Positions 47,084 to 58,110 of a stretch of DNA of 64,000 nucleotides are shown in pieces; positions within the stretch are counted from its first letter, which is position 1; each line of letters begins with the position of its first letter. This DNA is from Lathyrus oleraceus. Lineage: Eukaryota; Streptophyta; Magnoliopsida; Fabales; Fabaceae. The translations under genes and the position numbers were made by a program. A model generated the notes under the pieces. It was not told the origin of the DNA and made no database searches. It saw nothing but the letters and a program-made list of their open reading frames with translations. The stretch covers positions 344,539,846 through 344,603,845 of the forward strand of contig NC_066585.1 in the NCBI RefSeq assembly GCF_024323335.1. The letters are read 5' to 3'.

Positions 47084-48117
47084 TGTAAGAACAAAAATTG
47101 TGATACAACAGATTCCTTGATTTTGATGATAACAAAGGATGAAACCAAAAATGGCACCCTAACGAAAAGTTTCTAAGTGTGCAGGACTCTGATGACATCA
47201 TCAGATAGAGTACCAGATCAGAAGTATATTATCAAATGATCAGAAGCTCTGAAGAAGAAACAAGTTCAAGAAAGTCAGACTCTGAACTAAACAACAAGTA
47301 TCAGAAGCATCTTAACAGGAAGTAAGTCCTAGAACCTCTGACTCTGAACAACGCTTTCTGAAGAATCTATTTAGATCAACATCAGAAGCAAGATTCCAAG
47401 TTTCTCCAGATACACAAATACTCTGATTATGGATTTGCTAATCATGAAAGAGTAACGTTGAAGACAAGTAAAGATTTTCAAATGGATTTCCTAATTGAGA
47501 AAGAGACGTTAATCTCCACTTCCAAGAGAGAAGATACTACTTGTGGTAAGTAGTCACTTCAAAGATGAAAAGTTAAACTGCAGAAGCTATTTATGAAATG
47601 AAGTAAACTCCTTCTAATATCCACCAGTTCAACCACTACTTCAACTCATATATAAATAGAGCTGCAATCAACATTCAGTAACAAGAAATCAACTAGCCAA
47701 AACTATACTGAATTATTTCACGCTCAAGAAAATCATCTTTGCTCTCAAAGAATTTCACTAAGCTTTTGCTTATTAAGTGAAAAATCTGTTCTTAAGTTTG
47801 TAATACTTGCTTTCTTAGAAGCACTCTAGATTACATATCTTGTATCTTTTATTTGTTTGATTTCCTCAAGTGACTTTGTGTGGTCTGTAGACTTGAGAAG
47901 ACTAAGAGATTTTCTTCTCTCTTAGGTGTTGTTTGTAATCTTTCAAGATTAGTGGATTAAGTCCTTGTTGAAGGCGAAATCACCTTGGCCGGGTGGACTG
48001 GAGTAGCTTTGTGTTATAAGCGAACCAGTATAAAATCCTTGTGTGATTTTTCATTTTGAAAAGCGCTTATTTTTCCAAACAATTCAAACCCCCCCTTTCT
48101 TGTTTTTCTCACCTTCA
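47084..48117 (+). repeat. Maximus 5' LTR
   Basis: 1034 bases, TGTAAGAACAAAAATTG to TCACCTTCA. TATATAAATAG at 47649-47659 is the likely promoter. It carries a run of 7 C near its end. Confidence 0.95.
47649..47659 (+). promoter_or_regulatory. Maximus LTR TATA box
   Basis: TATATAAATAG, followed about 25-35 bases on by the expected start region (CAATCAACATTCAG). The 3' LTR keeps the same site at 56370-56380. Confidence 0.75.
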
Positions 48118-48118
48118 A

Positions 48119-48131
48119 TTGGTATCAGAGC
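48119..48131 (+). promoter_or_regulatory. Maximus primer binding site
   Basis: TTGGTATCAGAGC, the tRNA-iMet type PBS, one base after the LTR end CTTCA. Confidence 0.93.
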
Positions 48132-48199
48132 TCCGGCTCTGTTATTGATTTTCTAATCAAACACTTAACCGTGTAGAGAGATCCAGTTCGAGAAAAACA

Positions 48200-51100
48200 A
48201 TGGCCCACTCAAATGAAAGAGATTCTTACAATGCCAAGCCTCCTGTTTTTGATGGAGAAAAATTTGATTACTGGAAAGACAGAATCGAAAGTTTCTTTCT
48301 GGGTTATGATGCTGACCTCTGGGACATTGTCACAGATGGATACAAACCTCCAGTCTTAAATGGAGCTGAAGTTCCCAGAAGTAAGATGTCAGAAGATCAG
48401 AAACGTATTTTCAAAAATCACCACAAGGCCAGAACAATACTTCTAAATGCTATATCATACAATGAATATGAAATGATCACCAACAGAGAGACTGCCAAAG
48501 ATATACTTGACTCTCTGAAGATGACCCATGAAGGAAACTCCCAAGTCAAGGAGACGAAGGCTCTGGCACTTGTCCAAAAATATGAAGCCTTCAAAATGGA
48601 AGACGACGAAGCTATAGAGGCTATGTTTTCTAGATTTCAAACTCTTATTGCAGGTCTTAAAGTGTTAGACAAAGGATACACGACTGCAGATCATGTTAAG
48701 AAGATAGTCAGAAGTCTGCCAAAGAAATGGAGACCTATGGTTACTGCTCTGAAGCTGTCAAAGGATCTGAACAATATCAGCCTTGAAGAACTTGTTAGTT
48801 CTCTCAGAAGCCATGAGATAGAACTAGAGGAGGATGAGCCTCAGAGAAGGAACAAGTCAGTAGCGCTGAAGTCCAGATCTGAAAGACGGAAACCTGACAG
48901 AACCAAAGCTCTCCAGGCAGAAGCTGAAGATACTGACGATTCTGAACCAGAAGACTCTGATGATGAAGAAGAGTTGTCCCTACTAACAAGAAGAGTCAAC
49001 CAACTCTGGAAAAAGAGGAACAACAACAACTTCAGAAGATCAAGACCCAGAGGGGATCGATCAGAGTCAACGTCAAAAGGTAAAGCTAACAAAGATATTA
49101 CCTGTTATGAATGTAAAGAAACAGGTCATTACAGAAATGAATGCCCCAAGTTGAAGAAAGACAACCCTAGAAAAGAAAGCTTCAAGAAAAACACTTTCAG
49201 AACAAAGAAAGGACTGATGGCCACCTGGGACGATAGTGAATCTGGATCATCAGAATCTGACTCTGATGAACAGGCCAACGTAGCACTTATGGCTATCACA
49301 TCCAGCAGCTCAGACGAAGAATCTGAAGAGATATCCTATGCAGCAAAGTTCAGACACCAGTCATGGTACCTGGACTCTGGATGCTCGCGACACATGACGG
49401 GAAGAAAGTCTATGTTCCAAAGTCTGGAACTTAAAGACGCTGGATTTGTAGGCTTCGGAGGAGATCAGAAAGGAAGGATCAGAGGCTCCGGAACTATTGG
49501 TAATGGTACTCTTCCCTCTATATCTGATGTTCTTTATGTAGAAGGATTAATGCATAACTTGTTATCCATAAGTCAATTAAGTGATAACGGTTATGATGTA
49601 ATCTTCAATCAAAAAACATGTAAAGCCATTAATCAGAACGATGGCTCTGTCCTTTTCACAGGCAAGAGGAAAAACAACATTTACAAAATAAATCTTTCTG
49701 ATTTAAAAGATCAAAATGTTAAATGTCTAATGTCAGTTCACGAAGAGCAATGGGTATGGCATAGACGCTTGGGCCACATTAGCATGAGGAAACTTTCTCA
49801 GCTAACTAAGCTTGAGTTAGTCAGAGGCCTACCAAAACTGAAGTTTTCTTTAGATGCTCTGTGTGAAGCCTGTCAGAAAGGAAAATTTTCAAAAACATCT
49901 TTTAAAAAGAAAAATATTGTTTCTACCTCTAAGCCTCTGGAACTTCTTCACATTGACTTATTTGGTCCTGTGAAAACAGCATCAGTTAATGGAAAGAAGT
50001 ATGGACTAGTCATTGTTGATGATTACAGTCGCTGGACATGGGTAAAATTCCTAAAGCACAAGAGTGAGTCTCACTCTGTATTCACCAGTTTCTGTTCCAA
50101 AGTGAAAAAAGAATTTGACTCCAAAATTGTTAGAGTCAGAAGTGATCATGGTGGAGAATTTGAAAATAAAGATTTTGAAGAATTATTTGATTCTAATGGA
50201 ATATCCCATGATTTCTCCTGCCCTAGAACTCCACAACAAAATGGAGTTGTAGAGAGGAAGAATAGGACACTCCAAGAGATGGCCAGAACCATGATCAATA
50301 AAACAAATGTAGCAAAGCACTTTTGGGCAGAAGCTGTAAATACAGCGTGTTATATTCAGAATAGAATCTCTATAAGACCTATTCTAGAAAAGACTCCCTA
50401 TGAACTGTGTAAAGGAAGAAAACCCAACATCTCATATTTTCATCCTTTTGGATGCTCTTGTTTTATATTAAATACTAAAGAACATCTGAACAAGTTTGAT
50501 TCCAAAGCACAGAAAGGTATTATGTTAGGATACTCAGAACGCTCTAAAGGCTATAGAGTATACAACACAGAAACCAAAATTGTGGAGGAATCAATTCATG
50601 TCAGATTTGATGATAAGCTTGACCCTGAAAAGTCAAAGCTAGTTGAAAAGTTTGCAGATTTGGAAATCACTCTTGTAGAATCTGAGAAAACTCCAGAAGC
50701 AACTGTCACTCAAGACTCTGAAGAAATTAAATCTCCAAAAATTCCAAGGAAAGTTAAAAGTCGTATTAACGTATCTGAAGATTTGATTTTGGGAAACAAA
50801 GATGAACCTGTTAGAACTAGATCTACCTTCAGAACTTCTGAAGATATTCCTCTGGGACTAGTGTCTCTGATTGAGCCTATGTCCTGTGATGAAGCTCTTC
50901 AAGATAACGATTGGGTGGCAGCCATGCAAGAAGAATTAGATCAATTCTCCAAGAATGATGTCTGGGATCTTGTTCCTAAACCCAGAGGCACTCATGTCAT
51001 TGGAACCAGATGGGTTTTCAGAAACAAGCTGAACGAGAAAGGAGAAGTTGTCAGAAACAAAGCACGACTGGTAGGTCAAGGTTATAGTCAACAAGAAGGT

Positions 51101-52400
51101 ATTGATTATAATGAAACTTTTGCTCCAGTCGCGAGGTTAGAATCTATTCGTCTTCTTGTATCTTTTGCTATTAATCATTCTATCAAATTATACCAAATGG
51201 ATGTCAAGAGTGCATTTCTTAATGGTTATATTTCAGAAGAAGTGTATGTCAATCAACCTCCAGGTTTTGAAAATTCAAACTTTCCAGAACATGTTTTTAA
51301 ACTTAAGAAATCCTTATATGGACTTAAACAAGCTCCCAGAGCTTGGTATGAACGTTTAAGCAATTTTCTTCTGGAACAAAATTTTATCAGAGGGAAAGTT
51401 GATTCTACACTCTTCTGTAAAAACCTTAATAATGATCTCATGATATGCCAGATTTATGTTGACGATATTATTTTTGGTTCTGCTAATATCTCTGTTTGCC
51501 AAGAATTCTCTAAGTTAATGCAGGCAGAATTTGAGATGAGTTTAATGCAAGAACTAAAGTTCTTTCTGGGAATTCAAATTAATCAAACTCCAGAAGTCAC
51601 GTACGTTCATCAAAGTAAATATATTAAAGACGTTCTGAAGAAGTTTGACATGACTGAATGCAACTCTGCAAAAACTCCCATGCACCCAACTTGCATTCTG
51701 GAGAAGGAAGAGGTAAGCAACAAGGTTTGTCAGAAGCTCTATCGAGGTATGATAGGCTCTCTCCTCTATCTGACTGCTACTCGTCCTGATATTCTCTTTA
51801 GTGTCTGTCTTTGTGCCAGATTCCAATCAGATCCTAGAGAATCTCATTTAACAGCAGTTAAAAGAATTCTTAAGTATCTGAAAGGAACTCCTAACCTGGG
51901 CCTGATGTATGAGAAAACATCAGAGTATAGACTCTCGGGTTATTGTGATGCAGATTATGCAGGAGATAGAATAGAACGAAAAAGCACATCTGGGAATTGC
52001 CAGCTTCTAGGAAACAATCTAATCTCCTGGGCTAGCAAAAGACAGTCAACTATTGCTCTATCAACTGCAGAAGCAGAATATATCTCAGCGTCACTGTGCA
52101 CAACTCAGATGCTCTGGATGAAGCATCAGCTAGAAGATCTACAAATCTTTGAGAGTAACATTCCTATCTTTTGTGATAATACTGCTGCTATTTGTTTAAG
52201 TAAGAATCCCATTCTACATTCCAGAGCCAAACACAGAAATAAAACATCATTTTATCAGAGACTATGTTCAGAAAGGGATAGTAACCTTGAAGTTCATTGA
52301 TACAGAACATCAATGGGCAGATATCTTTACTAAGCCTCTAGCTGAAGATAGATTTCTTTTTATCTTAGAAAATCTGAACATTAGAAATTGCCCTGAGTGA
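48200..52400 (+). pseudogene. Maximus gag-pol polyprotein, frameshifted near its end
   Basis: The open frame starts at ATG 48200, 69 bases after the PBS, and runs 1366 codons to 52300. Order: gag (1-300; PVFDGEKFDYWKDRIESFF), zinc knuckle CYECKETGHYRNEC (302-315), acidic Ser-rich stretch, protease LDSGCSRH (DSG 392-394), His/Cys finger (WHRRLGHI), integrase D586, D649, E685 (the last two with 35 residues between), RT with MDVKSAFLNGY and YVDD (1086-1089), RNase H (GYCDADYAG, STAEAEYIS). Near 52232 one base is missing just after SRAKH. The last 20 or so codons as read are out of frame; the correct frame is open to TGA at 52398-52400. The product would be the complete copying and integration machinery. 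RNase H lacks its tail in this copy. Confidence 0.93.
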
Positions 52401-52880
52401 AAAATGGCTCTGAAAAATGTAAAATGTGAATCTGATGTAAACAAATGTACTTCTGCCTCTGACTCTGATACTTCTACCAAGTTAAGAAGATATCTGAGTT
52501 AGAAATCTTCAGAAACCAATCCTTTGGTATTCCTGAAGATCAGATACATCAACACGTGGAGTACCAAGCGTCTAACCCTAGAACTTCTAGACAGCTGTCA
52601 AAAGAAATCAAAGGTCAGAACGTTTGAAATCTCCTTGAGCAGTGTGCGTACTGTTGGGATTAGACATTCATTTATTAGCTGTAATCATTTTTCCCCCCAA
52701 ACGTGCTATTTTGATTTTTGTGCTAACGCTGGAATGTGTGTCGTTTTGCATGTTTTTACTTAGAGTATATAAACACTTTCTCTCACTTTTCACACTTATC
52801 ACTCTCACTCACTCTAAAACCCTAAACCCTCTCTCGAAGCATTCTCTGCAAGTTCTTCATCAATCTTCATCTTCTTCTTC
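52401..52880 (+). other. Spacer between pol and env-like ORF
   Basis: 480 bases without a recognisable gene. The last 120 bases look like a promoter and 5' leader: TATA box, CT-rich stretch and an AAACCCTAAACCC motif (see next entry). Confidence 0.7.
52766..52832 (+). promoter_or_regulatory. Candidate internal promoter before the env-like ORF
   Basis: TATATAAA at 52766-52773 is followed by a pyrimidine-rich region (CTTTCTCTCAC, CTCTCACTCACTCT) and AAAACCCTAAACCCTCTC, which holds a telo-box (AAACCCTA). The ATG of the env-like ORF is at 52881. This is the usual layout of a plant promoter with a short leader. Activity is inferred. Confidence 0.5.
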
Positions 52881-55316
52881 ATGGATTCTCAACAACAAGA
52901 AGTTTTTAACTTCTCTCAACAGATGGAATCTAGTTCTAATCCCCAAACCTCAAACACTCAAACACCAACGGTTACTGGTGTCACCATAACCCCGGTTTAC
53001 AAAGAACCTCACGTTCTTGACCGTGAACGCCACATAAACCTTTCAACTCCCTTTGAAGGTTTGGACGTCTTGTGTGAATCGCTGGTTGATTTCGACAACC
53101 TTAAAAGAAATGGCGTTGATCTAACTGGAGAACTGCGTCAACAAGGGTGGGAGAACTATTTCCAAAGGTTGTATGGTCCAATCTACCCTCTTTTGGTCAA
53201 GGAGTTCTGGAGACATGCTGATGCAGATGACAACTTCATTGTCTCATTTGTTCTGGGAGTGAAGATAGTTATCACAGAAGCGTCTATTGCTTCCTTGTTG
53301 AATATGGAGCAAAGTGGAGGAAAAAGGATCTACAACATTCCTCCCAGGTCTAAGCGCATCACTGAAGTCATCAACCCAACTATCTTCAAACCAAATGTTG
53401 AAGGAAACCCCTCTAAGAACAAGGAGCTACACCAGAAACTCAGAGTGTGGCTGAAGATAATTCTGGGAACTATCCACCATCGACCAGCCTCCAACTCTTC
53501 TGATTACATTAATGCAGACCAGAAATGCATTCTGTATTGCATTCAGAAGGGTGTGAAGATCAATCTCCCTGCTCTCCTGTTCAGATATCTGAGGGATTCA
53601 GTCAGAGAAACCAAGAATAACATGAAGCCCATATCCTACATTCCTCTGGGAAGATTGCTCTCTGACGTCTTCATTGAGCATAAACTAGTAGATGAGCTGG
53701 AAAAGACCAGATGTATGGATGATCTGGCAATTGATGTGGGAAAACCTCTAAATGCCAGAAACCTCAAGAGTATGGGGATTATCAAGAAAATACAAGTCAA
53801 ACCAACTCTGGAAGTATCCTGGGATAGTCTGAAAGATCAGAGGAAGATGCCTCATGGCCTTGCCAGATTCTTCAAGAACGAGCCAAGAGATGCTGTTGCC
53901 ATCTATCTTCAGCGTCTACTGGATGATGGTGTGGATATATCTGATTTCAGCCTCGATGACTGTCTGGACTCTGAAGAAGACTTAGTCAGATACAAGAGAG
54001 GTATTTCTGAGAAGAAGATAGCACCACCAGCAAAGAAGGCCAGACTTGACGGAGCTTCTGGAAGCGAATCTTCAGCTCCTCTACAATTTTCTACTGGTAA
54101 GTCTATTCCTCCTGCTACCTCTGAATTTATGATGGCTTCCTCTAACCCTCTCTCCTCTCAACCCATTTATACTACATCTGACATTACACCCTCAATCACC
54201 AGAACCTCCCAACCTACACCAGTTCTAAACATAGCCAGAACCTTCATTCCTCCCTCAATACCTGCACAAACTCACCAAAGCACTTCTTCTTCTTCATCCT
54301 CTGAACCTGAGTCACCTCCCTACGTTACTGTTTCCTCTGACCCTGAACCTTCTGATCCTGACTCCCCAACAATAGCCACTCTATATGCTCATAGACTTGC
54401 TTCACAACAACCACAAACCACAGAACCTGAAACAACTTCACTTCCACCACAACAAACAACCACCATACCCTCTGAAACTCAACCCTTTGAAATTCAACCA
54501 TCCGATCCCCACACCTCTGATATCACCCCACCAAAAATTCCCGCTGTACCTGAAGAAGACTCTAATCCTTTAGACCTAAACCCTCTTTATGCTTCTTCCC
54601 AAACATCTGAACCTTCACCAGAAGCAGAATCTGAACCTTAACCTGAGTCAGAATCTGAACCTCAAACCTTAAATCTCAGCCCTCCACCTCATACCTCTGA
54701 ACCAGAACCTGAACCTGAGCTTTCTAAACCTACCCTTAAGGAAGCCATCTTTATGATTGCAGAGGCTTCAGCTCAAAAGATTGATTCTCTGGTCACTAAC
54801 TCTGAAATCAGTGATGATCCTGAATCTGTAAGGACACACTGGAACAGAGTCATTGGCTGGATGACATCTGAGTCTTTTAGGCTGAAGAGTATCTCTGAAC
54901 AAGTCAGAAATGACTACATCAGAGATGCTGAGGCAAGACTCCAGGAGAGACTTGCCAGAGAAGCTGAGGCCAGAAGGCTTGAGGAAGAAAGGTTGGCCAG
55001 AGAAGCAGAAGAAGCAAAAAGGTTAGAAGAAGAACGACTTGCTAAAGAAGCTGAACTTCTAAGGCAAAAGAAAGCTGAAGCAAAGGCTCTGGCAGATGCA
55101 GAAGCTCAAGCTGCTGCAGAAGCTGAAGCTCAGCAGGCTCTGACTCTGGGAGAGTCCTCCTCTGTGATCCCTATGGTTCTTGAGACTCTGAAAGAACTCA
55201 AGAAAGATCAGAATGAACTCCAGGCCAGAATGGACAAGCAAGATACTGTCAACGACAACATCCAGAACATGCTTGCTATGCTGCTTCAGAGAATGCCTCC
55301 GCCTCCGAACCCTTAG
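52881..55316 (+). pseudogene. Env-like second ORF of the Maximus element, one nonsense codon
   Basis: The frame from ATG 52881 is open to TAA at 54639-54641, then continues in the same frame to TAG at 55314-55316, about 811 codons in all with one internal stop. N-terminal half (residues 40-380): a globular domain of the kind annotated in plants as putative plant transposon protein (LRQQGWENYFQRLYGPIYPL, VKEFWRHADADDN). Middle: Pro/Ser/Thr/Glu-rich low complexity with many SEPE-like units. C-terminal: a strong coiled coil of Arg/Glu/Ala (LEEERLAREAEEAKRLEEER). Called env-like from its place in SIRE elements; I see no clear signal peptide or membrane segment. Role unknown. Confidence 0.85.
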
Positions 55317-55804
55317 GCACTTAGGAGTTATTTGTTTTTTACTTGCCTATTGTTTTTTTTTTTTTTGCTTATGTCTTCTTTTGGATCTGATGTTTTTCTT
55401 GTTCTTTTGACTCTAATGTTTTGTTTGTTGCCTTTGTGCTTCTATCTATGAATTTTTCAAGTTTTTCTCTTTATTTATTTTCTCTTTACTTATTTCTTTT
55501 ACTATGTCTTTTTGATTCTGACAAAAAGGGGGAGAAAGTAATTATTAGCTCTGATGAAAATATTGTCTAAAACCATCAAGCATTCTGCAACATTTTTTTT
55601 ATATAAACAAAATTATCTAACTTGAACTTAAGAAATTGCAGAAAATCTCAGAAACCTCTTTATTTAAGAAACTCTGGTAAGAACTTCAGAACCTCTGAAC
55701 TCCCTAGTACTATCTCAGGGGGAGCTTCTGTCTATCTGATCTAGTTTTATTCATGTTTCATCTGCTAATTAAAGTTGTTTTGTCATCATCAAAAAGGGGG
55801 AGAT
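55317..55804 (+). other. Maximus 3' untranslated region with two polypurine tracts
   Basis: T-rich 3' region. The first tract TGACAAAAAGGGGGAG is at 55519-55534, the terminal tract AAAAAGGGGGAGAT at 55791-55804 directly before the 3' LTR. The doubling matches that in the SIRE array. Confidence 0.8.
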
Positions 55805-56843
55805 TGTAAGAACAAAAATTGTGATACAACAGATTCCTTGATTTTGATGATAACAAAGGATGAAACCAAAAATGGCACCCTAACGAAAAGTTTCTAAGTG
55901 TGCAGGACTCTGATGACATCATCAGATAGAGTACCAGATCAGAAGTATATTATCAAATGATCAGAAGCTCTGAAGAAGAAACAAGTTCAAGAAAGTCAGA
56001 CTCTGAACTAAACAACAAGTATCAGAAGCATCTTAACAGGAAGTAAGTCCTAGAACCTCTGACTCTGAACAACGCTTTCTGAAGAATCTATTTAGATCAA
56101 CATCAGAAGCAAGATTCCAAGTTTCTCCAGATACACAAATACTCTGATTATGGATTTGCTAATCATGAAAGAGTAACGTTGAAGACAAGTAAAGATTTTC
56201 AAATGGATTTCCTAATTGAGAAAGAGACGTTAATCTCCACTTCCAAGAGAGAAGATACTACTTGTGGTAAGTAGTCACTTCAAAGATGAAAAGTTAAACT
56301 GCAGAAGCTATTTATGAAATGAAGTAAACTCCTTCTAATATCCACCAGTTCAACCACTACTTCAACTCATATATAAATAGAGCTGCAATCAACATTCAGT
56401 AACAAGAAATCAACTAGCCAAAACTATACTGAATTATTTCACGCTCAAGAAAATCATCTTTGCTCTCAAAGAATTTCACTAAGCTTTTGCTTATTAAGTG
56501 AAAAATCTGTTCTTAAGTTTGTAATACTTGCTTTCTTAGAAGCACTCTAGATTACATATCTTGTATCTTTTATTTGTTTGATTTCCTCAAGTGACTTTGT
56601 GTGGTCTGTAGACTTGAGAAGACTAAGAGATTTTCTTCTCTCTTAGGTGTTGTTTGTAATCTTTCAAGATTAGTGGATTAAGTCCTTGTTGAAGGCGAAA
56701 TCACCTTGGTCGGGTGGACTGGAGTAGCTTTGTGTTATAAGCGAACCAGTATAAAATCCTTGTGTGATTTTTCATTTTGAAAAGCGCTTATTTCTCCAAA
56801 CAATTCAAACCCCCCCCCCCCTTTCTTGTTTTTCTCACCTTCA
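55805..56843 (+). repeat. Maximus 3' LTR
   Basis: 1039 bases, TGTAAGAACAAAAATTG to TCACCTTCA. Near-identical to the 5' LTR. C-tract of 12 near the end. Confidence 0.95.
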
Positions 56844-57088
56844 GATAGATCAATGGGGATCATGCCCTACCTACAAAAGAGTTAGGCAAAAGCAAAGACA
56901 TATTTTTGGTATTTTGGTTAGTAAAAAGGATAATATACAAGTAAGATACAATCATATGGTGCTTGGTAATCTCTCCCAAAACAAACCCAATGAGATAGGA
57001 GTAAGGAGGATGCTAAGGTATGATCCCACTGCTAATGCATATGATGAAATTTCATGAGGGATCTTAGGGTCAAAATTGGGGTCTTACA
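56844..57088 (-). repeat. LTR2 solo LTR, piece 5 (LTR start)
   Basis: Contains the right GATAG duplication of Maximus and then the LTR2 start region up to GTCTTACA. On the minus strand it begins TGTAAGACCCCAATTTTG. It is followed by the ACCAG duplication and the host RT gene. Confidence 0.9.
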
Positions 57089-57845
57089 ACCAGCATCCTT
57101 TAAACTGAAAGGCATCATTCTATAACCGAATTTTCCCCAGGGTGTAATGAATGTGGTCTTCTCCATATCCTCGGGTGCCATCTTGATCTGATTATAACCG
57201 GGAAATTTGTCCATAAACGAAAAGACTTTGAATTTAGCTGTATTATCTACCAACATGTCAATGTGTGGTAGAGGGAAATCATCTTTCGGACTAGCTTTGT
57301 TCAAATCTCTATAATCAACGCACATACAGACATTTCCATCCTTCTTTGGAACAGGCACAATGTTGGCCACCCACTGCGGATACTCAGCAGTAACAAGGAA
57401 ACCGACATCGATCTGCTTTTTCACTTCTTCTTTGATTTTCACTTCCATATAAAGATGAGTTCTTTTTAACTTCTGCTTCACTGGCGGGCATTCTGTCTTC
57501 AAAGGAAATCTAAGCTGCACAATCTCAGAATCCAAACCAGGCATGTCTTGATAGGAACAAGCAAACACATCTGAATACTCCCGGAGAAGATCAACCAACC
57601 CCTTCTTAACCTCTGGACACAGTGGAGACCCAATCTTGACATCCTTCACGTCATCTTCGGAACCCAAGTTGACTAACTCAATCTGCTCTTCGAATGACTG
57701 AATGGCTTTTTCCTCGTGGTCAAGTAGATGAGACAATTCATCAGACACTTCTTCCTCACTTTCTTCCTCAACCTCAAACACAGGGAATTCAAAGTTTGGA
57801 TAAGGAGTAGGATCATTGTATTCAATGGGTTTAGATACCAACCTG
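57089..57845 (-). pseudogene. Host Ogre-like RT, upstream half
   Basis: Open from the intron acceptor (TATGCAG at about 57846-57852) through the acidic linker (VFEVEEESEEEVSDEL), MPGLDSEIVQLRFPLK and the first RT blocks (VDYRDLNKASPKDDFPLPHI, SFMDKFPGYNQI), ending after MMPFSLKDAG where the LTR begins. YVDD is not here: it lies in the other half at 16755-16766. Gly/Arg changes against Ogre-1 (NVCMCVDY for KVRMCVDY, FMDKFPG for FMDGFSG) fit a decaying copy. Confidence 0.9.
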
Positions 57846-58110
57846 CATAATGATTTGATATTTTGATTTTAGAGAAGTGAATTGTGACCAAATATTATGC
57901 AGATGGACAATTACTATTTATTTCTTTATGTTTGTTGTGATTACCATTTTTAGAAAGGCAAAAAGTAAAATAAAAATATCATAGATGTGGATGAATAGAA
58001 TTGCATTTTATTGATGATTAATTTGAAATATGCCCAAAAATGTTCACTTCTCCCTTAGGCATAAGAGAAGGAATTTTCTAAAATGATAAAAACAACTTGC
58101 TTAGAGCGAT
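57846..58110 (-). other. Remnant of the host Ogre-like intron
   Basis: Same place and similar length as the Ogre-1 intron, with the same acceptor TTATGCAG. The donor side (near 58096) no longer gives an in-frame join by eye. Confidence 0.65.

Larger units (their letters stand above)
47084..56843 (+). mobile_element. Complete Maximus/SIRE-type Ty1/copia element with env-like ORF
   Basis: 9760 bases: 5' LTR 47084-48117, PBS, gag-pol, internal spacer, env-like ORF, PPT, 3' LTR 55805-56843. The flanks are GATAG (47079-47083) and GATAG (56844-56848), a perfect 5-bp duplication. The LTRs differ by two substitutions that I found plus a C-tract of 7 versus 12, so it inserted recently. A copia gag-pol followed by a second long ORF with coiled coil is typical of the SIRE lineage. 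Damage: one frameshift near the end of pol and one stop in the second ORF. Confidence 0.95.
16835..57088 (-). mobile_element. Solo LTR of the LTR2 (Ogre-like) family, expanded to 40 kb by nested insertions
   Basis: The left edge is TATAGCGG (LTR 3' end, minus strand) and the right edge GTCTTACA (LTR start TGTAAGAC). The flanks are ACCAG at 16830-16834 and ACCAG at 57089-57093, a perfect 5-bp target duplication, and the host RT reads on across it. LTR pieces are 16835-17574, 24947-27326, 28686-28770, 46971-47083 and 56844-57088, about 3.55 kb. With about 0.9 kb and 0.19 kb lost at two junctions this gives the 4.65 kb expected from the copy at 59564. No PBS or internal region of its own remains, so it is a solo LTR, left by LTR-LTR recombination. 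Confidence 0.88.
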
